Positions 49,001-54,364 of a stretch of 64,000 nt of DNA are shown here, piece after piece. The translations under genes were made by a program, and so were the position numbers. The stretch covers positions 46,300,510 to 46,364,509 of the forward strand of contig CM053327.1 of the NCBI GenBank assembly GCA_028583605.1, in the 5' to 3' direction. This stretch comes from Dastarcus helophoroides (lineage: Eukaryota > Arthropoda > Insecta > Coleoptera > Bothrideridae). Below the pieces are notes generated by a model. It saw only the letters and a list, made by a program, of their open reading frames with translations. It ran no database searches and had not been told where the DNA came from. Within the stretch, counting starts at the first letter, position 1. Each line of letters opens with the position of its first letter.

Positions 49001-50975
49001 TGGATTTGGTGTGGGTTGTCTAAGAGTCAGCACTTGGGCTTTTTGGGCCCATTGTCCGAAGTGCTAGGAATTTTTCTATGGAAGTTTACAAATCGAAACA
49101 ATTCTGGGGCCCCGTTTGCAAATATTTACATTTTTAAGTAATGGAAGTGGACACTATTCTGAAGTATTGTCAACTTTCATTATGCAAGAAGAATGCAAGC
49201 TAGACTACAAATTCATGCAGCCCTCCAGGCGGCGTGTATAGTGATAGATAGCTGAACTACCAACAGTTGAAACACTGCCACCTAGCGAAGCGGTTGCTCT
49301 CTAGGAAAGTTCCCAGAAGACAAGGATTCTAATGCACAGGTCAATAGGTTTGAACATTTATTAGATTCGAAGTTGGTGGAAACCAAATACCGGTTTCGAT
49401 CTTGTTAGATCTCTACCAAACTGACGAGATCTAAGAAAATCGAAACCGGTATTTGGTTTCCACCAACTTCGAATCTAATAAATGTTGAAACCTATTGGTC
49501 TGTGCATTATGGAACTTTCATTACTAAAAATTTAAATGTTTCCAAACTGTGTCGCAGAATTATGCGAAAATGTTAAATAAAACCAATGGCGGCTGGTCTT
49601 AAAGAGCGCAAGAGCGCGCGCTCCTCGTGAAATGAGCGATCTATTCTTTTCTGTTTAATGTAAAAGACTTGGATTTGTCACATTTTTAAACACAAAATAA
49701 TGACATATTACACATAATAATACTTGTGAATGATTTGGAATCAAATACACCAACGTTTGATTCCGTTATACATATTAAATATTATAAGGAAATTTAAAAT
49801 TGTGCGCGCAGAATTATGCACTTAGCGTGGCTGCCGTGCTATGCCTATCAACGGTCTTCACGGGATACGGAGAAATAAACTACAGAACACCACGTTAAAG
49901 CTAGCCCGGGGTACGCCGCTCCGCGCATGTGCGATATTGCCAAATGGTGAGTACGAGTCAGAGTTTGGAGTGTGTAGTTACGTTCATGATGCTAAATGCG
50001 TAGGTCCCGGCTGATCTGATTGCGATTGCTAATTGTGCCGCTTCCAGGCCTAACTGCCAATAGTACCGCTATTCACAAAGAGATAGCAGTACCCATTCTA
50101 GGGTCTAATTATTCATTTATAGATTTGGATTTAAACAATTTTGTTGTGAAAGTAATGAAAACTTTATTTCTTTAAAAGATCGTAGAGCGGATTTTGTTTT
50201 AAATTTTTTTTGTGTGTTTTTGTAGAGTTTAATTAGAACCTTGTAATAAAATATATTTTATTTTCAAATGCAGTTTTCATGAAATGGGGATTATAAGATG
50301 GTAATTAAATTTAATTCGTAAAAATACTATTAAATATCACACCTTTTGTGTCACTTTTGTTTCTCTGAAATTTAATATCTTGCTATGACACTGGAGCCAC
50401 CTAAACTCTTAACTACTAATATTTTTGCATCTGCGCACCCCCTGTCAAAAAGTCACCAGCCGCCACTGAATAAAACTATTAATGTTTCTGACCAAATACA
50501 GTTTGAATATGATAACGAAGGCTTCCACGGACAGAGTCAGTACAGGATATACTTCTTCCGGGATTGGACCGTATCAAAAAACTACTAAAAACGAACACTT
50601 TTAGTAGTTCTTTGACACGGTCCAATTCCACAGTCTAAAATTAAAAATAATCGAAACAAGTTAATTGTGAAGCACAATTACTTCTTCGTGATAGTTAATA
50701 TTTAATTATACTTCCTCATAGGTTAATTTTCTGCAGCCTAACCTTTTTCTTGTTTGCTTCCCCTACAGATCCATACGATGAGGTCGACTGCACATCTATC
50801 GATTTGTTTTCTGTTGCATTACTTGCGAATTCAAACGATTCTTCAACTGTCACTTTCTGTTCCAAAATTTCCAGTGGAATTTCTTTAAAACTCGTTAATG
50901 TACAAATAACGCACACAATAAATATAATTGTTATCAGTGTAAATACTGCTTTTACGTGTCCCCCGAGCATGTTAC
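18836..50975 (-). CDS. SLC45-family (proton/sugar symporter) transporter, partial at 5' end
   Basis: Five minus-strand exons join with correct GT-AG sites and phases: 50975-50743, 35281-35039, 34912-34782, 27080-26906, 19066-18836. They encode about 337 residues ending in a stop codon. Family signatures: LGGHVKAVFTLITIIF, CLTNLFSWMAHVCYSLYFTD, DFVGEAVF, GVMYSTLFTMPYLLIAHYH, RGLGTDVAIISSMVFLAQ. SLC45 members are 12-TM major-facilitator proteins moving sugars with protons; this part covers roughly TM6 to TM12 plus a hydrophilic central loop. The 50975 exon begins in mid-codon, so upstream exons with the N-terminal half exist; I could not find them up to 64000. Introns of 15.5, 0.13, 7.7 and 7.8 kb are filled with satellites and transposons. 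SLC45A1/Slc45-1-like is likely; the exact paralogue is uncertain. Confidence 0.9.
20054..21336. repeat. Higher-order duplicated block, copy 1
   Basis: About 1.28 kb of the satellite, covering several unit variants including the same sub-repeat counts and point variants, recurs at 23111-24393 with a constant offset of 3,057 bp. Only isolated differences were seen, for example GCACCAGAGC against GCAACAGAGC near 20362. Confidence 0.85.
23111..24393. repeat. Higher-order duplicated block, copy 2
   Basis: Near-identical partner of 20054-21336, offset 3,057 bp. Similarity ends where copy 1 reads AAGGTTCAAC and this copy AAGGTTGCAAC. It points to a recent duplication or unequal exchange in the array. 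Confidence 0.85.
26018..26162 (-). mobile_element. Family B hammerhead-like element, minus orientation
   Basis: It runs from the family end TTTGATGGAACGGACTGGTC through the CCCTGAAACCAAGAAAGATT section to the hairpin (CTGAAGA, GACAG..CTGTC stem, GAAACGCGTTAG on the minus strand). The pairing partner for stem I is changed (TGACTAACGC), so cleavage ability is questionable. A partial plus-oriented copy follows at about 26330-26425 and a short fragment at 26762-26824. Confidence 0.75.
26906..27080 (-). CDS. SLC45 transporter, internal exon
   Basis: Acceptor AG at 27082-27081, donor GTAAGT from 26905. It encodes RKIYVLGLLTDCLGMCLMAL and GVMYSTLFTMPYLLIAHYHS, covering TM9-TM10 region helices of the major-facilitator fold. 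It begins with one base completing a Gly codon from the 34782-34912 exon. Confidence 0.93.
27081..29930. other. SLC45 intron, first part: AT-rich with MITE scraps
   Basis: Near 27186-27313 are ends containing TGGATCCACATCAAT and a GTAACCAGGGGGAGGGGG terminus typical of non-autonomous hAT-like elements. From 27600 to 29800 the sequence is AT-rich and degenerate, full of TTTCGA/AAATTT words with no longer structure I can define. No gene seen. Confidence 0.45.
29931..30229 (+). repeat. Interstitial TTAGG telomere-like array 1
   Basis: About 60 copies of TTAGG, the canonical insect telomere repeat, with scattered variants (TTACG, TTAAG, TAGAT, TTACATT). It lies inside an intron between SLC45 exons, so it is not a chromosome end. 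It is bracketed by AT-rich modules containing CATACAAAACTGCAGG and GAATATCTTTCGAG. Confidence 0.95.
30394..30633 (+). repeat. Interstitial TTAGG array 2
   Basis: About 48 TTAGG copies with the same kinds of variants, in the same order as parts of array 1 (TTAAG, then GTATAGG, then TTACGTTACG, then TTACATT). This shows it arose by duplication with its flanks and not by independent telomere addition. Confidence 0.95.
30796..31060 (+). repeat. Interstitial TTAGG array 3
   Basis: Third array of the series with about 53 units. The flanking module (GAGCACTTTCTATAGGCATT) recurs at 29833, 30297 and 30701, spacing about 464 and 404 bp. The three arrays are therefore a higher-order repeat whose length differences come from TTAGG copy number. 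Confidence 0.95.
31367..31607. mobile_element. MITE with TGGATCCACATCAAT-type inverted ends
   Basis: A 241-bp element. Left end TGGATCCACATCAATAAAAT; the right end is its inverse with a few changes (complement begins TGGATCCACGTCAAT). Both continue into GTGTTG...GTTGTATT. No ORF. The same terminal sequence is present at the right edge of the 16-bp minisatellite element at 34.7 kb, so both belong to one family. Confidence 0.7.
31865..34722. mobile_element. TIR element carrying a giant 16-bp minisatellite
   Basis: The left flank of the minisatellite (about 31865-31921) and its right flank (about 34647-34706) are inverted copies: both contain GGTCACAAAAAGTTGGGTT or its complement immediately outside the array. 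The outer right end reads TTTTTATTGATGTGGATCCA, matching the MITE at 31367-31607. The array is thus the expanded interior of a MITE-family element. The left outermost end has diverged. Confidence 0.75.
31922..34646. repeat. 16-bp minisatellite, about 170 copies
   Basis: Unit TTTGAAGACAAGTGTC in near-perfect head-to-tail copies. Each unit holds 6-bp inverted arms AAGACA/TGTCTT around AG. Variants are grouped: GACAAG up to about 34175, GACGAG with TTTGAA to about 34287, GACGAG with TTTCAA to about 34605, then GACAAG again. A 5-bp slip interrupts the phase near 33484. Because 16 is not a multiple of 3 and one strand lacks stop words, all three minus frames stay open for up to 799 codons; these are not genes. 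Confidence 0.97.
34782..34912 (-). CDS. SLC45 transporter, internal exon
   Basis: Acceptor CAG at 34915-34913, donor GTAAAA from 34781. It encodes APLDSPERSLYEEGIRFGCW followed by GMSMYSLSCALYSLIIEKLI, an extracellular loop and TM helix of the SLC45 fold. It is separated from the next upstream exon by only 126 bp, the one compact intron of the gene. Confidence 0.92.
35039..35281 (-). CDS. SLC45 transporter, internal exon
   Basis: Acceptor AG at 35283-35282, donor GTAAAT from 35038; 81 codons, phase 0 at both ends. It begins HPFDLSKRSESESKEIRRQR, a polar cytoplasmic loop, then carries the highly conserved CLTNLFSWMAHVCYSLYFTD and FVGEAVFNGSPT (TM7 and following loop). Confidence 0.93.
35282..35769. 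other. Start of 15.5-kb SLC45 intron
   Basis: At 35325-35450 a 17-bp unit (CATATTTTGGTAAATC) is tandemly repeated about seven times. A short AATCTTGTCCCCTGAA fragment of family B lies near 35650. No gene seen. Confidence 0.6.
35770..36232 (+). pseudogene. LINE reverse transcriptase fragment
   Basis: Translation with frame changes gives NWDFEIILEWGKNNLVDFNA then SKTQAAVFSKK and NASTNFSWDDHVRAIGKSA. This is the region downstream of the RT catalytic domain in Jockey/CR1-like insect non-LTR elements. An internal duplication of TCAAGGGATAATGCAACA is visible. It is truncated at both ends with stop codons and is not functional. Confidence 0.75.
36343..38577 (+). mobile_element. DD41D Tc1/mariner-like transposon, copy 2 (potentially intact)
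   Basis: 2,235 bp flanked by TA (36341-36342 and 38578-38579), the expected target duplication. The two ends are inverted copies over about 423 bp (36343-36765 and 38155-38577), far longer than typical mariner termini. The outermost sequence is CAGGATGTTACAAAAGTCCG at the left and the complement of CAGGGTGTTAC at the right. It encloses one uninterrupted transposase gene. It is inserted in the degenerate AACCTTGAAAGTATCC repeat region, which resumes on its right. Confidence 0.93.
36983..38053 (+). CDS. Transposase, IS630-Tc1-mariner superfamily, DD41D
   Basis: 356 aa, single exon, no internal stop. The N-terminal part (about residues 1-55) and residues 70-125 look like two helix-turn-helix DNA-binding modules; the second includes VSTRQLALAEGVNHVTIWRI. 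The RNase-H-like catalytic domain follows, with Asp157 in LFTDEAGF, Asp248 in MHDGAPAH and Asp290 in SPDLNPLDFYLWG. Exactly 41 residues separate the last two aspartates, which defines the DD41D class and not DD34E/DD34D. All three catalytic residues are present. The start ATG lies about 215 bp inside the left TIR boundary. It would bind the long TIRs and cut and paste the element at TA. It could be active. Confidence 0.93.
   Translation: MDYSNQEMADMHLMYGLANCNRAEARRLYAERFPNRHLPGEKLFQKIHARLCETGNFVFKGERVGRPNAEVANLEERVLQRVEEDPCVSTRQLALAEGVNHVTIWRILKFYQFYPYHFQRVQGLLAADYPPRIEFCNWLLHKIAENENFPSLILFTDEAGFTRNGILNFHNMHQWQVENPNAVIQSRHQQHFSLNIWGGIIGDSIIGPFFLPHRLTGASYRHFLQTELPVLLENVPLITRQRMWIMHDGAPAHFSAVAREFLNNNYHQRWIGRGGPIPWPARSPDLNPLDFYLWGHLKQIVYSTPVDNINDLRQRIENGFNQIHNTPGICERVRSSLRRRAEQCLAAGGSNFEHLL
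38580..39560. repeat. 182-bp tandem repeat
   Basis: Units aligned on GAGTTAACCTTGAAAGTATCC begin near 38899, 39081, 39263 and 39445, an exact 182-bp period. Degenerate earlier copies reach back to 38680. Each unit is itself built from 30-40-bp sub-repeats of the type CCTTGAAAGTATCATATTGC. Related sequence also lies left of the DD41D insertion at 36330. No coding potential. Confidence 0.85.
39645..40860 (+). pseudogene. LINE C-terminal RT fragment, split by a hAT element
   Basis: The part after the insertion reads, with frameshifts, YCSHVWRSAPKYSLALLDSI, RAIRLINDESLTDSLERLEH, MVGDLSLFYKYYHGRCSQEL and TGLIPPRGRF. These are hallmarks of the C-terminus of Jockey/CR1-like LINE polymerases. The sequence ends in an A-rich tail near 40847. 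The short left part (GAAGCTCAGGTTAG, Glu-Ala-Gln-Val-Arg) precedes the insertion at 39683. Degenerate and non-functional. A (GAGA)-rich slip near 40405 breaks the frame. Confidence 0.75.
39683..40323. mobile_element. hAT-like non-autonomous element, 641 bp
   Basis: Perfect 21-bp inverted termini (39683-39703 and 40303-40323) beginning CAGAGACTAAATAGACTG. It is flanked by the exact 8-bp direct repeat GCCAACAC (39675-39682 and 40324-40331), the target duplication size of hAT transposases. No ORF. It is nested inside a LINE fragment, which is continuous when the element and one target copy are removed. Confidence 0.9.
41027..41171. mobile_element. Family B palindromic insertion lacking the hairpin
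   Basis: Flanked by the 12-bp direct repeat ATCAATTGATAA (41015-41026 and 41172-41183). Its left half (CAGAACTTGTTCCCTGAAAC onward) is the inverse of its right half, meeting at AAA-CC-TTTGTTGTG with almost no spacer. The right arm continues to the family end GTCCGTTCCATCAAA. The hammerhead-like hairpin that normally lies at the centre is absent. Confidence 0.85.
41283..41313. repeat. (AAG)n microsatellite
   Basis: About ten AAG triplets in a row inside the large SLC45 intron. Confidence 0.9.
41314..44730. other. Mostly single-copy intronic sequence
   Basis: 3.4 kb of the large SLC45 intron with little visible repetition. I checked for coding, RNA and transposon signals and found none I can support; small open frames (for example 44136-44342) have no recognisable features. 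Confidence 0.45.
44744..44916. mobile_element. Family C short element (Penelope-LTR-like) with hammerhead
   Basis: A 173-bp insertion flanked by the 13-bp direct repeat AAGTAACTGATAA (44731-44743 and 44917-44929). Its ends are inverted copies of each other (AGAATATACTTCTTCCGGGA at the left, TCCCGGAAGAAGTATATTCT near the right), with the hammerhead motif between them. The right end continues into CCATGGAAGCCTTCGTTATC. Related segments lie beside the Penelope-like element at 45195-45305 and at 50505-50640. Confidence 0.8.
44790..44832 (+). ncRNA. Hammerhead-like ribozyme motif (family C)
   Basis: Order of elements: GTTC (stem I), CTGAAGA, one extra A, GCCC...GGGC stem II with a 10-12-nt loop, GAAA, palindromic mini stem III ACGT, H17 = C giving the preferred GUC cleavage triplet, then GAAC pairing with GTTC. 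Position 7 (A) is tolerant in hammerheads. The single extra nucleotide between A9 and stem II departs from the consensus, so activity must be tested. Confidence 0.6.
44951..45037. mobile_element. Family B fragment, inverted pair
   Basis: AACTGGTCCTTGGTTATCTTC then GAAATACACAACTTG, followed directly by the opposite-strand segment CTTGGTTTCAGAGAACAAG and TCTGTATTTCAA. The flanks ACTAATGAT and ACTAATAAT resemble a target-site duplication. No hairpin core remains. Confidence 0.55.
45195..45305 (-). repeat. Family C / Penelope-like terminal sequence, degraded hammerhead
   Basis: On the minus strand this repeats the family C order (GAAGAAGCCCCCTACGATGG, then GTGGGCGAAATGTCGAACAC, then the TTAGTAGTTCTTTG and CCGGAAGAAGTATATCC segments). 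The core is mutated (CCGAAGA for CTGAAGA; AUGU for ACGU), so it is probably inactive. It lies next to the 3' end of the Penelope-like coding remnant, in the same orientation. Confidence 0.65.
45377..45610. repeat. 90-bp tandem repeat downstream of Penelope-like ORF
   Basis: Three copies with a 90-bp period, each containing ATGTCCACCATACCAGAGGC then GAAACTCTTC (near 45393, 45483 and 45573). It lies on the 3' side of the retroelement ORF and may be part of its untranslated region. Confidence 0.8.
45640..47760 (-). pseudogene. Penelope-like retroelement: reverse transcriptase + GIY-YIG nuclease, decayed
   Basis: The longest intact part, 47231-45903, encodes 442 aa with RT features: [59 protein letters not shown] (catalytic Asp-Asp at about 46555) and PFLDVLVTR. 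It ends with VPCSCGSVYIGETGRS, the start of the C-terminal GIY-YIG endonuclease. That fusion is diagnostic of canonical Penelope-like elements. A stop at 45901-45903 and a frameshift break the nuclease, whose remainder (AIAEHQHETGHK) is readable in another frame to about 45640. A frameshift near 47380 separates the N-terminal part, up to about 47750. In the B motif the usual Gly before SPLSP is Ser. Not functional as it stands. Confidence 0.88.
47761..48084. other. Sequence between Penelope-like element and LINE fragment
   Basis: It contains repeated phrases of the type ACGAAGATGCGGGTATCAGC (near 47910-48050, three or four diverged copies) and probably represents element UTR or a small repeat. 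No gene seen. Confidence 0.4.
48085..48600 (-). pseudogene. LINE C-terminal RT fragment
   Basis: Minus-strand translation includes MDSIQKRAIRLTDDESLTDS, LETLEHGPMVGDLFLFYKYY and HGKCSQELIGLIPPR. It is closely related to the fragment at 40370-40860 (same family, same 3' end with GCGAGTGGATTAAACTT and an A-rich tail). It is truncated and frameshifted; a small internal duplication near 48360-48420 repeats the PPR segment. Confidence 0.75.
48601..49171. other. Intronic sequence without recognised features
   Basis: Moderately AT-rich, low repetition. TCATCGTCATCG-type triplets occur near 48650. Nothing supportable as a gene. Confidence 0.4.
49183..49512. mobile_element. Family A retrozyme-like insertion with internal inversion
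   Basis: Flanked by the 11-bp direct repeat AACTTTCATTA (49172-49182 and 49513-49523). The left two-thirds run in minus orientation, from TGCAAGAAGAATGCAAGC through the middle section to the hammerhead. At 49412/49413 the sequence switches to plus orientation and reads through a second hammerhead to the end GTCTGTGCATTA. It has the same termini as the copies at 14985 and 55732. Confidence 0.85.
49415..49457 (+). ncRNA. Type I hammerhead motif (family A), stem II damaged
   Basis: ACCAAA, CTGACGA, GATCT, then GAAACCGG, T-A17 and TTTGGT are intact. The 3' strand of stem II is altered (AAAATC instead of AAGATC), weakening the helix by one pair. An abutting minus-strand hammerhead (49382-49412) lacks its CTGACGA strand because of the orientation switch. 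Confidence 0.65.
49584..50468. mobile_element. hAT-like non-autonomous element, 885 bp
   Basis: Exact 8-bp target duplication AATAAAAC (49576-49583 and 50469-50476). Terminal inverted repeats CAATGGCGGCTGGT and CAGTGGCGGCTGGT (from the other strand), one mismatch. No transposase ORF. The interior contains a GC-richer island at about 49800-50110. The CAGTGGCGG start and 8-bp duplication are characteristic of hAT elements. Another fragment starting CAGTGGCGGTTGG lies at about 51583. Confidence 0.9.
50505..50640. repeat. Family C fragment
   Basis: It contains AACGAAGGCTTCC, ATACTTCTTCCGGGATTGGA and the inverted pair ACTACTAAAAACG/AACACTTTTAGTAGTTC from the Penelope-LTR-like family C. The hammerhead core itself has been deleted at the inversion. 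Confidence 0.7.
50743..50975 (-). CDS. SLC45 transporter, most upstream exon found
   Basis: Acceptor AG at 50977-50976; donor GTTAGG from 50742. It encodes GNMLGGHVKAVFTLITIIFI then VCVICTLTSFKEIPLEI, the TM6-type helix and FREIPL-like motif of the family, followed by an acidic/Ser-rich cytoplasmic loop (SFEFASNATENKSIDVQSTS, SYGSVGEANKKK). It starts with two bases of a split codon, so it is not the first exon. Confidence 0.92.
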
Positions 50976-51740
50976 CTAAAACAAAGAGAAATCTGTTACA
51001 GTTCACCCAGACTAAATTAAACATGTTTTTTTCAATTTATTTAACATTAAATTAAACATCTTTGATCAATTGGTGTCAGCTTTAGAAGATGAAAAATTTT
51101 TGAAAACTGCAGTGGTTGCAAACGAAATTCGAATCTAGTCTTTATTAACTTCGCTTGCTGCAAAACAATGGCTCCTAATTTTTTGGTAACGGTACACTTT
51201 TGCTATTATGTAAAAAAGGCCGAAGCACATTAATGCTCTAAGAATTGATTTGACGACCGAAAAAAACTTCCTCGTGGCTGCCCCACAAATATTTTTGATG
51301 ACTAAAACAAAAGATAATTATTATTCATTTCTGAATTTGCATGATCTCATATTTTGGCGAAGAGAGACCTTCCAACAACACACCGGTTGGGGATCACTGC
51401 TGTAAAGTGTTCATGATTTTTTTCTAAGATTTTCTCAGTTACGAAAATGGGGCTTTGCTGTTTAAATCCTCAAAAAAAGCGACTCAGGCACTTTCCAAAA
51501 TATAATATTTACGTTGATTTCTTAGATATATTCTTATAAAATAATTCTTGCAAAATAATTCTTACAAAATAATTCTTACCAGTGGCGGTTGGCGTTTAGG
51601 CACTGTGGAACTGTAGCACCAAGTTCGCTTACGAGTTTTTTTCTCAAAATTTTCTGAACACTTCATTACACAATTTTTTGTAGAAATTTTAAATTTTCTC
51701 TGATTTCTTTTTATAGAAATTTTAGGTTTCTTTCACGAAG
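50976..51740. other. Upstream intronic sequence with hAT-like scraps
   Basis: GGTTGGGGATCACTGCTG near 51385 (complement CAGCAGTGATCCCCAACC) is a typical hAT-like terminus, and CAGTGGCGGTTGG occurs at 51583. I found no N-terminal SLC45 exon here. An 80-bp segment at 51741-51822 recurs at about 52618-52698 on the other side of the family A array. Confidence 0.45.
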
Positions 51741-52033
51741 TTATGACATTTAAAAAACTATTTTTAACTTTGATCAAAATCACATTTTTGAAAACTAATT
51801 TCTGTAAAAGTATTGAGGAAGAATATGCAAGAAGAATGCAACCTAGACTACAAATTCATGCAGCCCTCCCAGGCGGCGTGTATAGTGAATCATAAGGTAG
51901 CTGAACTACCAACAGTTGAAACACTGCCACCTAGCGAAGCGGTTGCTCTCTAGGAGAGTTCCCAGAAGACGAGAATTCTATTAATGCACAGACCAATAGG
52001 TTTGAACATTTATTAGATTCGAAGTTGGTGGAA

Positions 52034-52076
52034 ACCAAATACCGGTTTCGATCTTGTTGGATCTCGTCAGTTTGGT
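52034..52076 (-). ncRNA. Type I hammerhead ribozyme (family A, array unit 1)
   Basis: Minus strand: ACCAAA, CTGACGA, GATCC/AGATC stem II with AACA loop (one weakened pair), GAAACCGGTA, TTTGGT. All core nucleotides are intact. Predicted cleavage is immediately 3' of the A complementary to position 52040. Extended stem I pairing is retained outside these limits. Confidence 0.85.
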
Positions 52077-52396
52077 ATATCCAACTCGAATGTTAATAAA
52101 TGTTCCGACAAGTAAGTACTAAAACATTCACAGGCGTCAAGCGAGTGACTCTTTAGTGCTACCACCTATTGGTCCATAGAGAAACTATGGCCATCGCCAA
52201 CAATGTCGTATGCAACCTAAACAACAAATTCATGCAGCCCTCCAGGCGGCGTGTATAGTGATAGGTAGCTGAACTACCAACAGTTGAAACACTGCCACCT
52301 AGCGAAGCGGTTGTTCTCTAGGAAAGTTCCCAGAAGACAAGGATTCTAATCCACAGACCAATAGGTTTGAACATTTATTAGATTCGAAGTTTGGAA

Positions 52397-52439
52397 ACCA
52401 AGTACCGGTTTCAATCTTGTTAGATCTCGTCAGTTTGGT
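52397..52439 (-). ncRNA. Hammerhead (family A, array unit 2), one core substitution
   Basis: As unit 1, with GATCT/AGAT stem II. The base before GAAAC is changed (TTTCAATCTTG on the plus strand, giving AAGATTGAAAC), turning the G10.1-C11.1 pair into G-U, and stem I reads CTTGGT. Probably weaker than unit 1. Predicted cleavage at 52403, 363 nt from the other site. Confidence 0.75.
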
Positions 52440-52699
52440 ATATCCAACTCGAATCCTAATAAATGCTCCGACAAGTAAGTACTAAAACATTCACAGGCGT
52501 CAAGCGAGTGACCCTTTAGTACTATTGGTCCATAGAGAAACTATGGCCATCGCCAACAATGTCGTATGCAAGAAGAATGCAACCTAGACTACAAATTCAT
52601 GCAGCCCTCCAGGCGTGTTATGACATTTAAAAACTATTTTTAATTTTGATCAAAATCAGATTTTTGAAAACTAATTTTTGTAAAAGTATTGAGTAAGAA

Positions 52700-54030
52700 G
52701 TCAATATTTCGAGCAGGAATTAAAATGTTAAGAAAAAAACTCAAATTTCTTTGAAAATGTCAACTTTTTGAGAAAATAATTACAATTTCAAGAAAAAATC
52801 TAAATCCAACTCATCTCGCATTTTACTATTTCTCTAAAACATAAGTTTATGCGTTATCTTCGAAATGTTACCTCGACTTTTTTCGCAAATGCCGATTTTT
52901 TTCTCGAAATTTTGTCTTTTTTGCAAATTTCGACTTTTTTTCTTGAAATTTCGACTTTGTCCTCGAAATTTTGGCTTTTTTCTCGAAATTTTGGCTTTTT
53001 TCTTAAATTTCGACTTTTTTCTTAAAATTTCGACTTTTTTCTCGAAATTTTTCACCTCCTTCTCGAATTTCATTTTTTTCTCGAAATTTCGAACTTTTTC
53101 TCGAAATTTTGATCTTAATATCGAAATTTCGACATTTTCCTGGAAATTTCGACTTTAAACTCTTCGAATTTTTACCCCAAATCCCCAAATGTATAAAAAT
53201 TTTGAGTTTTTTTTTCAAATATTTCGATTTTTTTAGGAAATTTTGATTTTTTCTGCAAAGTTTCCATTTTTCCTAAATATTTAATATAAAGAAATTTTCT
53301 CGAAATTTCCATTTTTCCTGAAAGTGTTATTCTTAAAATTTCTTCTAGAAATTCCAACTTCTCCAGATTTTTCTTTGTGTTCCTCTAATTTGCTCTAAAA
53401 ATGTCAAGTTTTTTCACGACACTTTGACAATTTAAAGTTCATTTTATTTTGTAGATTTGACAAAAAATGTTTGGAAAAAAAAGCTCTATAAAAATTTCAA
53501 CATTTTGGGAAAAACAAAAAATTTCGACTTTTTTGTAAAGATATTTCAAATTTTTTTTCAAATTTCGATTTCTTTCTCCAAGAAATTTTGGTTTTTTTTC
53601 CCTACGCAATTTGTGTTTTTTCCTAAACATTCTATGCAGAGAATTTTTTTAAAATTTCGACTTTTCCTCGATATTTTGTCTTTAAAATATTTTTTCTTGT
53701 AGAAATTTTAATTTCTCTCTAATTTATTTTGAAAATTTAAAAGTTTTCTAACGAAATTTTAAAGTTCATTTTATTTTGTAATTTTAATAAGAATCTGAAA
53801 ATTAGTAAGTATAAGTTTAGGGAAAGCTATTAAGTATAAGTTTAAGGAAAATAAACTTCAAATCTGCATAAAAATAAGAAAACTTTGCGAAAAATATTGA
53901 AATTTCAAGAAACAATGAACCTTGTAAATTTCAACCTTTTTTACAATTTGATATTTCTCAACAAAATTACTGCTACTGTAGGACCAAAGGAAATTCTGAT
54001 TCGGAATTTCCAATTTTCCTAGAAATGTTA
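52700..54030. other. AT-rich degenerate TTTCGA repeats
   Basis: 52860-53650 is an almost continuous run of CTCGAAATTTCGACTTTTTT-type words, poorly phased (about 15-20 bp). Long open frames rich in Phe/Lys are by-products. No gene seen. Confidence 0.6.
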
Positions 54031-54037
54031 AATTTAT

Positions 54038-54228
54038 CCTTTTGATGGAACGGACTGGTCCTTGGTTATCTTCAAAAATAGAAATACAGAACTTGTCCCC
54101 TGAAACCAAGAAAGATTAAAAAGTAGTTTCTCTCTGAAGATGACAGCTTGACTGTCGAAACGCGTTAGCCAGTAACCTTTGTTGTGTTTTTTAATCTTTC
54201 TTGGTTTCAGGGGACAAGTTCTGTATTT
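54038..54228. mobile_element. Family B insertion with target duplication and inversion
   Basis: Flanked by AAATTTATCCTT at about 54026-54037 and about 54229-54240. It starts with the family end TTTGATGGAACGGACTGGTC in minus orientation, switches to plus at about 54122 just before the hammerhead-like hairpin, and ends at TTCTGTATTTCT. The hairpin has one stem change (GACAGC...GACTGTC). Confidence 0.8.
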
Positions 54229-54364
54229 CTAAATTTATCCTTGAAATTCTCAAATTCGAATTTAAAATTCAAATGTCGATATGAAAAAAGATCGAAGTTT
54301 AAAAATTAAACTCAAAATTTCAAGCGAAAGCAGATTATATTTCTAAAAAAGTTGAAATTTCTTT

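Larger units (their letters stand above)
51824..52616 (-). mobile_element. Family A retrozyme-like tandem array (two hammerheads)
   Basis: Slightly more than two head-to-tail units of a non-coding repeat, all in minus orientation, each with one hammerhead. The distance between predicted cleavage sites is 363 bp. Conserved internal landmarks include the hairpin CCATAGTTTCTCTATGG and GCCACCTAGCGAAGCGGTTG. The array is flanked by roughly 80-bp direct repeats of host sequence (51741-51822 and 52618-52698). Tandem hammerhead-bearing units of 170-400 bp are the hallmark of animal retrozymes. Confidence 0.85.
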
